From Paramarasmius palmivorus (taxonomy: Eukaryota > Basidiomycota > Agaricomycetes > Agaricales > Marasmiaceae): a stretch of 64,000 nt of DNA. The position numbers and the translations under genes are program-made. Where the stretch lies: contig JAYKXP010000039.1 in assembly GCA_037176845.1 (NCBI GenBank), positions 310,001-374,000 on the forward strand, read 5' to 3'. The notes under the pieces are model-generated. The model ran no database searches. It worked only from the letters and a program-made list of their open reading frames with translations, and was not told the origin of the DNA. Below, in pieces: positions 24,691-35,864 of the stretch (its first letter is position 1; every line of letters starts with the position of its first letter).

Positions 24691-25917
24691 CTACTGTTGT
24701 CGTTGTTCTTCGACTGCTATTTCCGCCAGCTGAGGACCAGGTAACCCTGAGGAGCCGGCAACTGTAATGGCCTCTGCGAAAGCAAAGGCAACGCCGACAC
24801 CCGATGCCAATAACCTCCATCTGGGTCCGAGAACGTCGACGGTATCCAGGCTCATGCTCAAACCACATTGAGCCGGTGCAAATGCACACGAATCGTAGGG
24901 GTAGGCGAGGTGGGCAGCGAGCCTGACGATTGAGGCGGTGAGAGGGTCGAACGGTACCGTTTCGATGGCTTCGCCCTCTGAACGTCGTACAGGGGGTCTA
25001 AAACTGATTAAGGTACCAGAAATGGCTGGAACCAAAAGCGCCGGGATGAACCAATGTAGTAGCACCGTATACAGACAATGCCAGAAAGGCAGTGACTGTA
25101 ACACAGATGCCGGAGGAGGTAATGGGATCGAGATAGAGGAGGTTGAAGAAACACTGCGATATTGCCAAGGAATCGCGGTCATGAGGATATACGACAATTC
25201 TATGACCGCGGTCAGCGACCATATGTTTAATGAATTGGATAAGAACTGAAAGAGGCGTCAATGAATGAAAGCAAGAGAGTCACTGCATCTTTTGACACGT
25301 ACTGCACGAGAGCGGACCAGGAACTCGTTACTTTTCTTGAGAACTAACTCCTCTGGACGCGTTTCCACCAATACACCGTTTCCACTCGGAGCCTGCACAA
25401 CACTCTTCTCGATCACGGTCCTGGAGCTGATGACTGTGCTAGTCTCTGGGCTAGGTGGTAGAGGTGGCAGACTGCTTGGAGTGCCCAGTATGTTCTCGGG
25501 TTCCTCAACTTCCTCGTTTGGTGACAACGGGTTCTTCAAGAACATCGACACCTCCCTCAAGTCCTTTGTTGGAGTAGATTCAGCGATTGGTGCCATCGTC
25601 GATGGTAAAGCTGAGCGTCGGCTAATAAGAGTTTCAAAATCAGTTCATTTCGGAAGAAGTATTTTGGATAATTACCTCGGAAGTTGGTTTTCTGGTTGGG
25701 AGCTTGTTCCTCTCCTCGTGCTCCTCTTCCTACTTTCAAATAGACCAGAGAATCTAGGATCGTCCTCTAATACTCTCTCCTTTTCGTCCAAACGTTTGTT
25801 GATCCTAGCCTGAAGGTCATCTCGAGTTCCTTCATCACTGAGTCCTAATTCCGTAGCGATAGCTTGTAAGTCCGATTTTTTCTTGCTTTGCAGCGTTCCA
25901 CTGTATACTGGTGGCAT
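24691..25917 (-). CDS. SAP-domain protein with C-terminal membrane helices
   Basis: Three exons. From ATG 25917 ([20 protein letters not shown]) the N-terminus is a SAP-type helix-extension-helix: [20 protein letters not shown] then [11 protein letters not shown], about residues 12-45. An intron (GTAATTATCC to TTATTAG) follows ENQLP. The middle is Pro/Ser-rich and acidic ([21 protein letters not shown]). A second intron follows VRSRA. The last exon has several hydrophobic stretches ([38 protein letters not shown] and a near-C-terminal [20 protein letters not shown]). SAP domains usually bind AT-rich chromatin. Combined with membrane segments, this suggests an inner-nuclear-membrane or ER location, but that is inference. 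Widespread hypothetical family in fungi. Confidence 0.8.
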
Positions 25918-26242
25918 GATTATGTTCTAGGAATGATGAGTAGTATGATCCAAGAGTCCTAGGAATGCGGAGATGTGCGGGAAAAGAAAACGATCTCCGG
26001 TGATGATGGTGGTAAACGAGAAGGGTTGTTTGTTTGTTTACGCGTTGTTGGGCCGTGTCTCAAATGTCACGTGTGCACAACAAGTTGAACTTTCAACAAC
26101 ACGCCTTGTTCCACTGCATCCCCAGATTTCAAACCAACAAACCGATGCGAAGACTTGACGAGATATCTTCGTATTCAACTGGTAATGGCTACAACATCGG
26201 ATGACATCTTAGTACTGTACAACATACAACCAACGTAAACAA
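25918..26242. other. Intergenic region between SAP protein promoter and IMPDH 3' end
   Basis: Short region holding the SAP gene promoter and the IMP dehydrogenase terminator. No separate feature recognised. Confidence 0.5.
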
Positions 26243-28175
26243 TCAGGCCGAAGTGAACAATCTCTTTGTGTACCTGGTATCCGAAGATGAGCTTTTCGGT
26301 TGGAACGAACAGGTTCAAAACAACTTACGAGTTGAGACCATGAACACCACCTTCCACCTGAGCACTAGCTGTTCTAAGTTCGAAACGGACCTTGCCTTGC
26401 GATACACCTTCCATCAACTCGTTCACGCTCTTAACGCCGATATCCTGGAAGGAGTGCTGCAGGCCAGCGTACAAGTAAGGAACGAACGCCTTGATGCTGC
26501 CCTTGTCTTGTACGTCACCACTGACACCCTGGGCAACCTTGACAGCGCTATTCTCCGAGAAGTATCTCTGAGTAGCAGCGTTCTCGACCGTGGTGGTCTT
26601 TTTAGGAGTAGGATACTTATTCGAGCCAGTGGGGGCACCCTTGCCTTGGGTCAGCTTTTGGCCAGGCTTGCCTTGCTCCATCGCTTCAAGGCTCCCCATA
26701 CCACGATAGGCCTTGACCCTCTTGCCCTCGTGGTAGAAGTATTCGCCAGGGGCCTCCTCAGTTCCGGCGAGAAGTCCACCCATCATGACTGCCCCAGCAC
26801 CGAGAGAGAGCGCCTTGACGATGTGCCCGACATTACTGATACCGCCATCGGCGATAACAGGAACGCCGAATTTGTTGGAAAACTCGGCGACGGCATAAAC
26901 AGCGGTAGCTTGGGGTCTACCCACAGCCATAACCTCTTGGGTGATGCAGATAGATCCAGAGCCCATACCAACGCGGAGACCGTCTGCACCGGCAGCGACG
27001 AGAGAGGCAGCTTGTTCACGGGTCACAACGTTCCCGGCAATGACCTCCAGCTTGGGGTATGTTGCCTTGATCCATTGAAGCATCTCAATCTGAAAGACCG
27101 AGTTACCTTGAGACGAGTCGAGGACGACGATATCGAGGCCAGCATCAACCAGGAGGTCAAGTCTGTGCCTGTCGTTGGGACGAGTACCGATGGCAGCGGC
27201 GGCATACAACTGCTTGGTTTCGGGGTTTTTGGAGGCAAGGGGGTAAGATTGGTTTTTGAGAAGATCGGAGCGAGCAAGGAGAGACACAAGGCGTCCCTCA
27301 GAGTCGATGATAGGCAGTTTGCCTTTCTTAGAGTCGCGGAGGATATCATTGGCTTCTAGAAGGGTGATGCCTTGAGGTGCAGTCACTAGGTCGGTGACCA
27401 TAACATCAGACAGTAGCGTCGAAGGATCACGGAATTGGACATCTCGTGAAGTGACGATGCCGACCAATTTTCCACCAACGGCCCCGTTATCTGCGAAACG
27501 TATGCATTAGAATTGAGCTCATATAGGTTTGGCAAATGTTCAGAAACATTATTGAAATGTATCCGCAGATCACGCAAGTAATGCGTTACTCGGAAGAACG
27601 AAGGTTATAATGAAAAGTATCATCCCAAAAACATCGACATGAATCAATACATACCTGTGATAGGTATCCCGCAGAACCCAAGCCTGGATTTAATGTCCAA
27701 CACATCTTCAACACGATCAGAAGGAGAGAGGACAACAGGGTCCGTGATGAAGCCATTTTCATGGCGTTTCACTGCACGGACCATGGCTGCTTGACTCTCA
27801 GCAGATTGGTTGTGATGAATTACACCGATACCACCAAGAAGCTGCACACGAAAATTAACACGCTGTCGTTGATCCAATTAGAAGGACACTCGCCGCTAAT
27901 GCGATAGCCATTTCCGACTCGGTGACTGTGTCCATCGGACTGCTCATAAATGGTGTCTTGAGGACAACATTCCGGGTAATACGACTTTCCGTGTTGACCG
28001 CAGAGGCTGGGAAGTCGATCTTTCCAGGTAATAAGAGGAAGTCGTTATAAGTAAGGCCACCATGGACCCTGGAATCCATAAGATCCTTCACGTCAAGCCC
28101 ATCTGAGCGAGAATAGGTCTTGAGATGCTCAAGAGCAGTGCGAGGATCGAGAACAGGGGAGGCTTCAGAGGGCAT
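26243..28175 (-). CDS. IMPDH: Inosine-5'-monophosphate dehydrogenase
   Basis: Catalyses NAD-dependent oxidation of IMP to XMP, the committed step of guanine nucleotide synthesis, in the cytosol. Exons: 28175-27894, 27841-27655, 27490-26329, 26273-26243. N-terminal catalytic segment: [18 protein letters not shown] and [14 protein letters not shown]. The two CBS motifs are around [20 protein letters not shown] and [12 protein letters not shown] to [15 protein letters not shown]. The catalytic loop [20 protein letters not shown] contains the active Cys. It is followed by [34 protein letters not shown] and the flap [11 protein letters not shown]. The first intron (27842-27893) must use a GC donor to keep EMAIALA joined to [11 protein letters not shown]. 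The short last exon gives a YTKRLFTSA tail in place of a read-through stop at 26325. Full length and apparently functional. Confidence 0.96.
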
Positions 28176-28888
28176 GCGGGCGATTAGCCCAAGAAAATTT
28201 TGCGACGGATCTCCAGCTATATATTTCTCTTGTTTGGATTGCGCAAACAAAAGGGCGTGTTTCCCACGTTTTTCATTCCGTATACGCGTCAATTTTCTTC
28301 AACCGATACCGCGACTAGCACCCTCTACTACGGTACTTTGATGACTCGCACAGATGTATCGGTACACGGCTGTAGGGGGATATTGAGGCTGGTATGTAAT
28401 TCAGATCTGTACATTGCGGTAGCGTGTGTAAACGCTTACCTTTTTCGCCCTCAGTTCCTGATCAACTAATTGTCTGTACGAAGAGCGCGCACGGAGGGCA
28501 TGCCGCAACATTACTATGGGCCTCTCGGCCGTGGCGTTAGGTGAGTTGACTCGGACCTCGACCTATCCTCCATAAAAACTAAAAAAAGGTAAGTATATAG
28601 TGCACAATGCCGGAATCGGAAATGGACCGATAGTAATCATCCCGATGATGCGATTGGCTCCTCGTGGCTCGCGTTCCATGGTTATCAACGCTGAGCATTC
28701 GCGACTTTCCCAATCTTACCCTTTTGGGCGCTATCAACGACACACTTTTGCCTTGATCAGATCAGAAAGTTGCTTTGGAAATCCATTGAGCTGGAGGTAT
28801 GGTGACGTACTCTAACGACCCTGATATATTATGAGGCCGGGTATAAAAGACGCGACTCAGCTTTGATAACTATTGAAACCCGTCTCAG
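28176..28888. other. Divergent promoter region between IMPDH and the P450
   Basis: About 700 bp without a supported gene. It holds the IMPDH 5' leader (left) and the P450 TATA box (28842-28848). Small frames at 28600-28815 have no family-like composition. Confidence 0.5.
28842..28848 (+). promoter_or_regulatory. TATA box of the P450 gene
   Basis: TATAAAA lies 41 bp before the ATG at 28889, in an otherwise mixed-sequence promoter. Confidence 0.6.
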
Positions 28889-31425
28889 ATGATACAGATC
28901 GTGTCTACGCAACTTCTCGTTCTTGGGGCACTCGTCTGTGTCCCGCTCTTCTATCTTCTCAAAGAAAGAATATGGTACCATCCGTTCGATAAAATACCTG
29001 GACCGCGACCAAGCTCATGGGTCAAAGGCAATTATACTTGCAATTATACAGTGCGTGCCAAGCTGATACCTTGTACAGGTCATTTTTTGCAGGTTTTTGG
29101 CATGGAGGGGTGGTCATTTCACGCCATGATGGCACACGAATGTGCGTGGCTTGGCTTACTGCACGATATCTTGTGGCCTAATCTACGCACCGCATGATAG
29201 ATGGTCCCACGTCCTCTTTTCACGCGTTATTTGGAGTAAGAACTTAACAAGTCCATCGTCGTGATGTCTTTTGCGACGCTAACCTCATCAATATCTTAGG
29301 AGAGACAATTGTACACGTTCGATCCGAAGGCCATACATTACATGCTCGTTAAGGTTCGTCTTCTGCAATCTATCGGATTTCGCCCGCCGCTGAGTCGCGG
29401 ACAGGATGACAAGAGCTACGATGAACCCCCCATGCTTCTTCGGTCCGTGATCTCACTTTGCTGATTTCGGTTGCTCTCATTCTTTTCTTGGACAGATTAT
29501 TGTTGCTGATTTTCGGGCCAAATGTCATGTCGACTACTCTGGGTCATCAACATCGGAAGCAACGAAAGATACTCAATCCAGCCTTCTCGCTCGCACACAT
29601 GAAGGATCTGAGTACGCGATGAATCAATGTTCCCAATATTATCGACTGACTTTCTTTCAATCAGCGCCTACAATTTTTGAGATTGGGCACAAGGTCTGTG
29701 TGTTTGCTCTCATCTCTAAGAATGCTGGTATATCCTGTGGCTTTTAGCTTCAAACGACTTTGACGAATAAGGTCAAAGATCAACCTCAAGAGGTGGGTAT
29801 GACCATTGACATCAACCGTAGATTACATCAACAGCATTTTTAGATTGACATCTTGTCTTGGATGGGGCGTACCGCGCTGGAAATGATTGGCCAGGGCGGT
29901 CTGGGCTACTCGTTCGATAGTATGGCAGAGCAAGAAAAACCTCACCCCTTTGCTGAGGACATGAAACGCCTTTTGTGCGTGTTCTTCACTCCGTTCACGT
30001 TGTAGGGTTAACGATTGAAATTCGCCAGCCCCATACTAGCGCGTCTGGGATGGGCGCAAATCTTCATTCTTCCTTATGCCGTTCGTTTTGGAACAACCAA
30101 GCTGCGAAAATACATCGCGGAACGATTCCCATGGAAGGACTTTCAAGAAGCGAGAGCGATATCGAATTCTATGTGGGAGATGTCGAAAAGCATCTACGAG
30201 GATCGAAAGCGGACATTATCCGATACAGGCACGCTGGAAAGCGGGAAGGATGTTTTGAGTTTGATGAGTGAGTGATGCGCACATGTGTCGGATCGCTGAT
30301 TTATTGTCCCATAGTAAGAGAAAATCTAAAGGCTTCCGGTGATGAGAGGCTGGAAGAGGAGGAAATGATCGGACAGGTATGTGCATATTGTTTCCTCTTG
30401 ACGCGTCAAATGACTGGTCAATGCTTGTAGATGGCGTAAGTACAGTGGCTGTCGTCTTGTGAACATCATTGACGTGTACACAGGACATTGATATTTGCTG
30501 GAACAGACACAACATCGGTCGGTAATTTCTTTCATGAGCACGGCGAGTTGACGAACAGACTCGTGCAGAGCGCACTTACCCGAATGTTGGAAGTACTCGC
30601 CCAGCATCCAGAGGCTCAGCACAAACTCCGTGGTGAACTAAGTCAAGCATTCGAACACGGAGACCCATCATACGACGATCTGGTTGCGTTGCCATATTTG
30701 GACAGTGTTATCCGAGAGTCACTGCGAATGTACGGGAACAAAAACCCTCAGACGCTCCCACTGACATTACTCGTAGGTATCCCTCAGTAAGCAAAATATC
30801 GCGAACTACTACACAGGACACCATCCTTCCCCTCTCGGTTCCCGTTCAAGCAAAAGACGGGACTATCATTACAGAGATCCCAATCATGAAGAATACTGAA
30901 ATCCAAATATCGATCATGAATATGAATCGAAATCCGAACATCTGGGGTGCAGACGCGGATACGACTGGAAACCAGAGAGGTGGCTGAAGCCTTTGCCAAA
31001 GACCGTAATGGATGCCAACTTACCTGGGGTGTATTCAAATACGTGAGTGGATCGTACCAGGAAGGTCCGGTTTTCTGACTGTTGTGGTGCACAGAATGTC
31101 CTTCAGCGCCGGTGAAAGATCTTGCATGTGAGATAAAACCACTCTTTCACGTATCCATGTTCTAATATGCGCGGCTCACTCAGTGGCTTCAAGTTTTCCA
31201 TTCTCGAGATCAGTACGTGAGAATTATGCTCTTCTCCGCCACTTCGCTCAAACTTCATCGCCAGAGGTTGTCCTGGCTCTCCTGATTCGGTCATTCACCT
31301 TTGCGCCAACTCAGAAGACAGTTTTCTGGAACATGACTAACATTGCCTCGCCGATGGTTAAAGACGGAGGAGATGATCGTCCCCAACTCCCACTTCTTGT
31401 TGGATTAGCGCAGGGGAATCAGTAG
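28889..31425 (+). pseudogene. Cytochrome P450 with an internal frameshift (possible pseudogene)
   Basis: Microsomal P450 monooxygenase by motifs. N-terminal anchor MIQIVSTQLLVLGALVCVPL and the PGPRPSSW hinge. After a GC-AG intron (29028-29078) it reads KGHFLQVFGMEGWSFH. Later blocks are HRKQRKILNPAFSLAHMKDL, the I-helix LIFAGTDTTSSALTRMLEV, the K-helix VIRESLRMYPS (ExxR) and the heme loop FSAGERSCIG followed by FKFSILEI. About 16 short introns; a 5-nt micro-exon (30431-30435) supplies the residues before TLIFAGTD. Near 30950-30963 the exon loses frame: NRNPNIWGADA is followed out of phase by DWKPERWLKPLP, with a stop soon after in the original frame. No splice site rescues this. Either a recent 1-2 nt mutation inactivated the gene or the sequence has an error. 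All catalytic motifs are otherwise intact. Substrate unknown. Confidence 0.8.
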
Positions 31426-31533
31426 TAATCATCGCTCTATCGTTGAATGCAAAACAGAATGTCATTCCGGGATGCACAACACATATGATACAACGGTCCC
31501 TATCCATCTACGCCTCTGCCCGCTACCAATCCA

Positions 31534-32561
31534 TTACTTGCAGTTAGAAACTACATCCTGTCCGGCCGAAATGGCCTTGTCCAAGCTTGCTTGAGCGGCA
31601 GACACTGACGACATTACGTTGGGGTCGGTGCTATGAACCAGCCGTCAGCTAACGATGATAGAGAAAGAGTTGAGATTGAAACGCACGAAGAAATGCTGTC
31701 GAGGGCACTCTTTGCGTCAGCGAAGCCTTGTCCGACTTGATCTCTGGCAGCAGCTGGAGCCTGCTGGCCGGTGATGATCGCTTGAGCGATTTGCCCAATA
31801 CCATCTTGAGAACTTGAGAGTGCGGTTTGGGCACTTTGGGCAGCGGATGCAGCCTCCGGGTCGCTAATATGGCGGGTGTTAGTCCTTGCCTGTATATTTG
31901 AAAGACTACGGACCTTCCAGCCGCAGCAGCGATAGCATCCACATTGTCAGCTGTGGCACCAAGATTGCGCACGGTCTGAAGTCGTGCAATGTTGCACTGG
32001 AGGTTTCCAATCTGGCGCTTGGACAGTTTCTTTTGGGTGCCGTTGCTACACTTCTCAGCGGCTTGTTGAGCGGTAGCAACCTCGTCAAGAGCATCTTGAA
32101 CGGCATCGTCGACGTTAGCATCGTCACTGGTGGATGGTTTGGTTCAAGTAGCTATGGTATGAATACGAAAGAGTACATACGTTTCAATTGAATCCAGAGC
32201 CTGGCCAGCGTTCAAGAGCGCCTGGTTTGCGTTACTACCTTCTTGCGCACTTTGGAGCGCTGATTGAGCCTTGGCGACCGCCGGGTCACTTATTAGGCTG
32301 TAAGTGTCTTTGTTCTACCCTGAGAAAATGGGAGAACGTACTTGGAGACGGAAGCAAGGTCTTTCACGGCGTCCACTGAATGCTCGATGCCCAAAGCAAG
32401 TTCAGGGCAGTCCGCCGCCTGGCGAGAAACGAGTGATCCTGCCATCACAAATTTAGCTTGTAGTCGAGATCTATGAAAGCTGAGTACAAACCTGCACTAG
32501 CCTGTAAGACACAAGCAGCGGAAACCAGCGCAAAGAGCTTGAAGGAAGCGAAGTGAACCAT
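31534..32561 (-). CDS. Secreted Ala-rich helical protein built of repeated exon modules
   Basis: Starts at ATG 32561 with a clear signal peptide (MVHFASFKLFALVSAACVLQ, then ASAG). Spliced exons carry related helical modules, each opening with an Asp-containing step: (S)DPAVAKAQSALQSAQEG, (T)DDANVDDAVQDALDEV, (S)DPEAASAAQSAQTALSS, (T)DPNVMSSVSAAQASLDK. Introns before the modules all split the codon in phase 2, as if one exon had been duplicated. Cysteines are sparse (AADCPEL, EKCSNG, LQCNIA and VVSNCK at the end), compatible with two disulphides. A dibasic KR (KLSKRQ) in the middle could be a Kex2 site. The stop TAA is at 31534-31536. No enzymatic motif; the family is not recognised. Possibly a cell-wall or surface-active secreted protein, but that is speculative. 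Confidence 0.75.
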
Positions 32562-33324
32562 TGCGAAGACTTGGGAGAATAAGCTAAGAAGTAAGGAAGA
32601 AAGAAGTTGACACCAGGTCGAGGCAGAGAACGAAGAATGGGAGAATGAGGATTGGCGGTGGAAGGCCAGGATTCTTATACCAATTTCCTCAAGGCTAGGT
32701 GGATTATTGTTTCTTGGAGATGTACTGCACCCAGTCCGAGACTTCCATTCCATATTTGAATACAAACGTCACCGACCATCGCAACGCGTTATTTCGATAT
32801 CCACCCTTTACTCTGAATGGGTTCAAAGAAGAGTCATTTTTCCTGCAATAGTTGGATGCCTGGAAACGATTGGGGAGCTCGGGGCTGGTCCACGGTCATG
32901 AGAGCCCGCATCACCAAGGCCTACATATTAACCATTGCAAAATTTAAAGCTGAACCTGTGCGACTGCTAGCACGGGTGCAGAAGCACCATCATGTTGAGA
33001 CGACATGATGGTCAGAATTCTCGAGCTAGCTGGGAACAGCTCGGGTTGCCAGCTGGCTGTCGGCAACTGGATGTCCGAACTGCGAAGAGAAGTCTACCGA
33101 GATGAAGGGACGAAAAGCCATGGATATGATATGATATATCTTTCTATCAAAGCTTTGAAAGAGGTTTTTAGCCAAGTTCCTGGTGTTCTTGTAGGGCAGG
33201 AGTTGCCAAGGGGAGATGATGGGAGTAAGGAAACAAGGGGCGATACTGCCAGTGCGGACTAGGCGCTCAGCATATGCCGCCGGCTTACTCACCTCGTCTT
33301 TCTTTCCCGTTCTCCACGACCATC
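32562..33324. other. Divergent promoter region between secreted helical protein and RUB1
   Basis: Contains the TATA-like sequence of the minus-strand gene (32674-32680) and the RUB1 leader. No other coding signal is accepted. Confidence 0.5.
32674..32680 (-). promoter_or_regulatory. TATA-like box of the secreted helical protein gene
   Basis: GTATAAG on the minus strand, about 113 bp before the ATG at 32561. Confidence 0.45.
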
Positions 33325-33784
33325 ATGCTCATTAAAGTCAAGGTATTTCAAAAGTTCTGATATATATTCTCACCTACTGACGTGTTTTAATCAGACACTC
33401 ACCGGAAAAGAGGTACGTTTTGGCCAACTGCATCGTCACGAACCTGATGGCATCCCTTCCCTGGCTGCAGATTGAGCTCGATATTGACCCAGAGGACAAG
33501 GTCAGACACTCGGACCATGAAAAGACTATTAAAAGGCTTATGCGAAAGTAGATCACACGTATCAAAGAGAAAGTGGAGGAACAATCGGGTGTGCCACCAC
33601 CACAACAGAGGCTGATTTTTGGTGGGAGACAAATGTGCGTAAATCTGCTTCTATCTACTCATGTTCGGACACTAAAAGAATGTTTACGTTTGACAGGCAA
33701 GACGACAAGACCGCGTCGGAATTCAACATTACTCCGGGAGCAGTGCTGCATCTTGTATTGGCGTTGAGAGGAGGAAGACAGTGA
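33325..33784 (+). CDS. RUB1: NEDD8/RUB1 ubiquitin-like modifier
   Basis: Small ubiquitin-like protein that is conjugated to cullins to activate SCF-type ubiquitin ligases. Five exons: 33325-33342, 33395-33412, 33471-33500, 33552-33634, 33697-33784. The read-out is [22 protein letters not shown], then [28 protein letters not shown] and [20 protein letters not shown], ending LALRGGRQ. Diglycine at the C-terminus is followed by a two-residue extension that must be removed before conjugation. NEDD8 features include MLIKVKTLTGKEIELDI and the DDKTA sequence, distinguishing it from ubiquitin. Two exons are only 18 nt each, so automated annotation could miss them. Confidence 0.95.
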
Positions 33785-34061
33785 TCATTCCATAAATCAT
33801 CAATACCTGAACGCGTGCTTGCGGATTCCGAAAGATGATGTACAAGTAGACGTACGAGCGGTGTCATACCATATTGCGCAAAGGAATACCTGCTCAGCAC
33901 CGAAGCGCGTTGATGGTCCACAAACGCGTGTTCAACACAACTTGACGCAACGTAGAACATCAACGATGAACACGCCGGTATAAGCAATAAATACTTGCAT
34001 TATGAATGCTACAATATTGTTGGATATGCAGTCGAGATAAGTATGCGATAAATATATTGAA

Positions 34062-34749
34062 TCACAAGTCATTCAAGTCAAACTTCTCCCCGCAATTGAT
34101 CTCCTTGGAATCATACTCCACATCGTCCGTAGGCTGCGAAGATACAATGTCGTTGTTGTACCAAATGTAGTGGTAGTCTTCCTTGCCAGGCTCTCCAGAA
34201 GGGTCTCCGTAATTTAGGCGAACCCTGCCTTGGGACTGTTTGTGATTCACCCCCGCTACAACGGCCCTCTGCTTGCCTGCAGGGATCTTGACAGTGATGA
34301 GCTGCCTCTCCGTCTTGGACTCGGACTTTTCCCAACCTCCTTCGCCACCAATTTTGATGCCGAGAAGGTTAATCTCAGCCTTGTTGGTGTGAGTCCAAGT
34401 ATCGGTGGTGGTTCTCTCACCACCAACCTGAGTTTCGATATCTGGTGCATTGGGGTCATCGCAGTTGGCTACGGGGTCTCCAAGAATAAACCAGCGGCGG
34501 AGGTCAGGGAGGTCTTTCTGGAGTTGAATGGATTGTTAGCAAAGTTCAACGTAGTATGACGGAAAGAAGACAAACCTGCTTCTCAAAGGTACACTTATCG
34601 GCATCACCGATAGGACGACCAGGGCAGTGGTCCAGGTTAGTGGGGTCAGGTCGATCCACGTTCTTTCGCGCTTCGAGGTGCTGGGATGAGGGTGCAGCAG
34701 AAACGGCGGCAGCGCCGAGAGCGAAAGCGACAAATGAGGTGCAGCGCAT
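34062..34749 (-). CDS. Secreted beta-rich protein of unknown function, paralogue 1
   Basis: ATG 34749, signal peptide MRCTSFVAFALGAAAVSAAP. The mature part opens near ARKNVDRPDPTNLDHCPG and shares GDADKCTFE with its neighbour. One intron (about 34519-34576) follows FEKQ. The second exon carries alternating polar strands rich in Thr/Ser and Gly (TTTDTWTHTNKAEINLLGI, GGEGGWEKSESKTERQLITV), then KIPAGKQRAVVAGV and a conserved tail (RVRLNYGDPSGEPGKEDYHY, DDVEYDSKEINC). Strand pattern plus the proline-glycine-lysine turn resemble the membrane-insertion region of aerolysin/ETX-MTX2-type proteins, but this is a weak structural impression, not a match. It is paired head-to-head with 35865-36544. Confidence 0.8.
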
Positions 34750-34833
34750 GGTGGCTTGTAGAGACGAGAGACGACTAGTTTGAAGAAGCGAAAGTGGGTT
34801 GTTTGCTGAGGAGAGGGAGAGCCATGAACCTGC

Positions 34834-34840
34834 TTTTATC
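34834..34840 (-). promoter_or_regulatory. TATA-like box of secreted paralogue 1
   Basis: GATAAAA on the minus strand, about 85 bp before the ATG at 34749. Confidence 0.5.
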
Positions 34841-35771
34841 CCCAGCAGCGGAACTGGAGGTCGGAGTAAATGACGTTGAAAGTAGTCGTACAGACTTCAG
34901 GTTTTCGTTTGACGAAGGAGAACCTCTATTCAACCATTGGCAAGCGTTGTGGTGTGGGCGGCTCCAATGTGGTACTCCAATCAATGTTGGGAGCCAAACC
35001 GGTGCATATTCAGTGGTCATTGAATCATTGATGGCACCCAATACACTTCCCCTACTACCTTGCAATAGAAAAGTTGCCGGCTTTGCAAGTCGCATTATCA
35101 TATGCCAAACGTCCAATATCCGCTAGTAAATTTCGAACTGTGATCCGTGAATGGACGATGACTGGTGTTAGGCCTACTTTGAGCTTTGAGCGATGAAGGA
35201 GCGTACCGATAATCGACCACAACCCGGATAAATCGTTTCTGGTTCAGCTGCCAATCTGCCGCCTTGCTGACGTATCTGTTAAACATCTAAATCCTAGTAT
35301 CAATCGACACAACGTCAGTATGAATTTTTCGAAACATTTCGTGGAGAACCCTCACGCCAATGCCAAGAAATGTTCCCACTGAGCGAGACAGTGGTGGTCT
35401 GAGGTCAAGAGGTGAGAGCAACGGGCGCTTACTCAGCGGAGTCGCCTTTGTCTCAAACCCTCATCTGACACGCAACTATCCCCCTCGCTTTCACCTCGCC
35501 CAAAGCTCACAGTAAGTAGTCTCCTCGAGATGGAATGACAGGTATCGTTACTGAAGATCCAGGCAACTCCGAACTTGAAATTCAGTGGATCTGATGCGTA
35601 TCACTGTTCTACATCCCAATGGCGGTGGAGCAACGAGGAGTACTCCGTCTCGCCACTCATCGTAGCGAGCACTGGTTGCTTGATGTGATCCAGAAAAGTG
35701 AAGTCATCTCAGGTCCCCCGAAACCAAACTGGACTTAGAGAATTCGTCGCGTCTATAGGGAGTAAACAGCG

Positions 35772-35778
35772 TATAAAA
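35772..35778 (+). promoter_or_regulatory. TATA box of secreted paralogue 2
   Basis: TATAAAA, 86 bp before the ATG at 35865, at nearly the same distance as in the divergent paralogue. Confidence 0.6.
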
Positions 35779-35864
35779 GCGACCTCGATCTGAGGACTTA
35801 CCCTCAGCAAAGTCTTCCAGTTTCAACTCGCCTTTCAGCCCTCTTATCTATTTTCACAACAACC

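Larger units (their letters stand above)
34750..35864. other. Shared upstream region of the head-to-head secreted pair
   Basis: About 1.1 kb between the two divergent start codons, each with its own TATA-like box near its end. No additional gene is seen. Confidence 0.55.

Noticed and set aside
26253..27359. 368-codon open frame antisense to IMP dehydrogenase
   Set aside because: It lies entirely within the large conserved IMPDH exon on the other strand; codon bias of a well-conserved gene explains it.
30775..30784. Possible 10-nt exon in the P450 after the K-helix
   Set aside because: Reading through gives YPSVSKISRTTTQDTILPL, which fits P450s without an extra intron.
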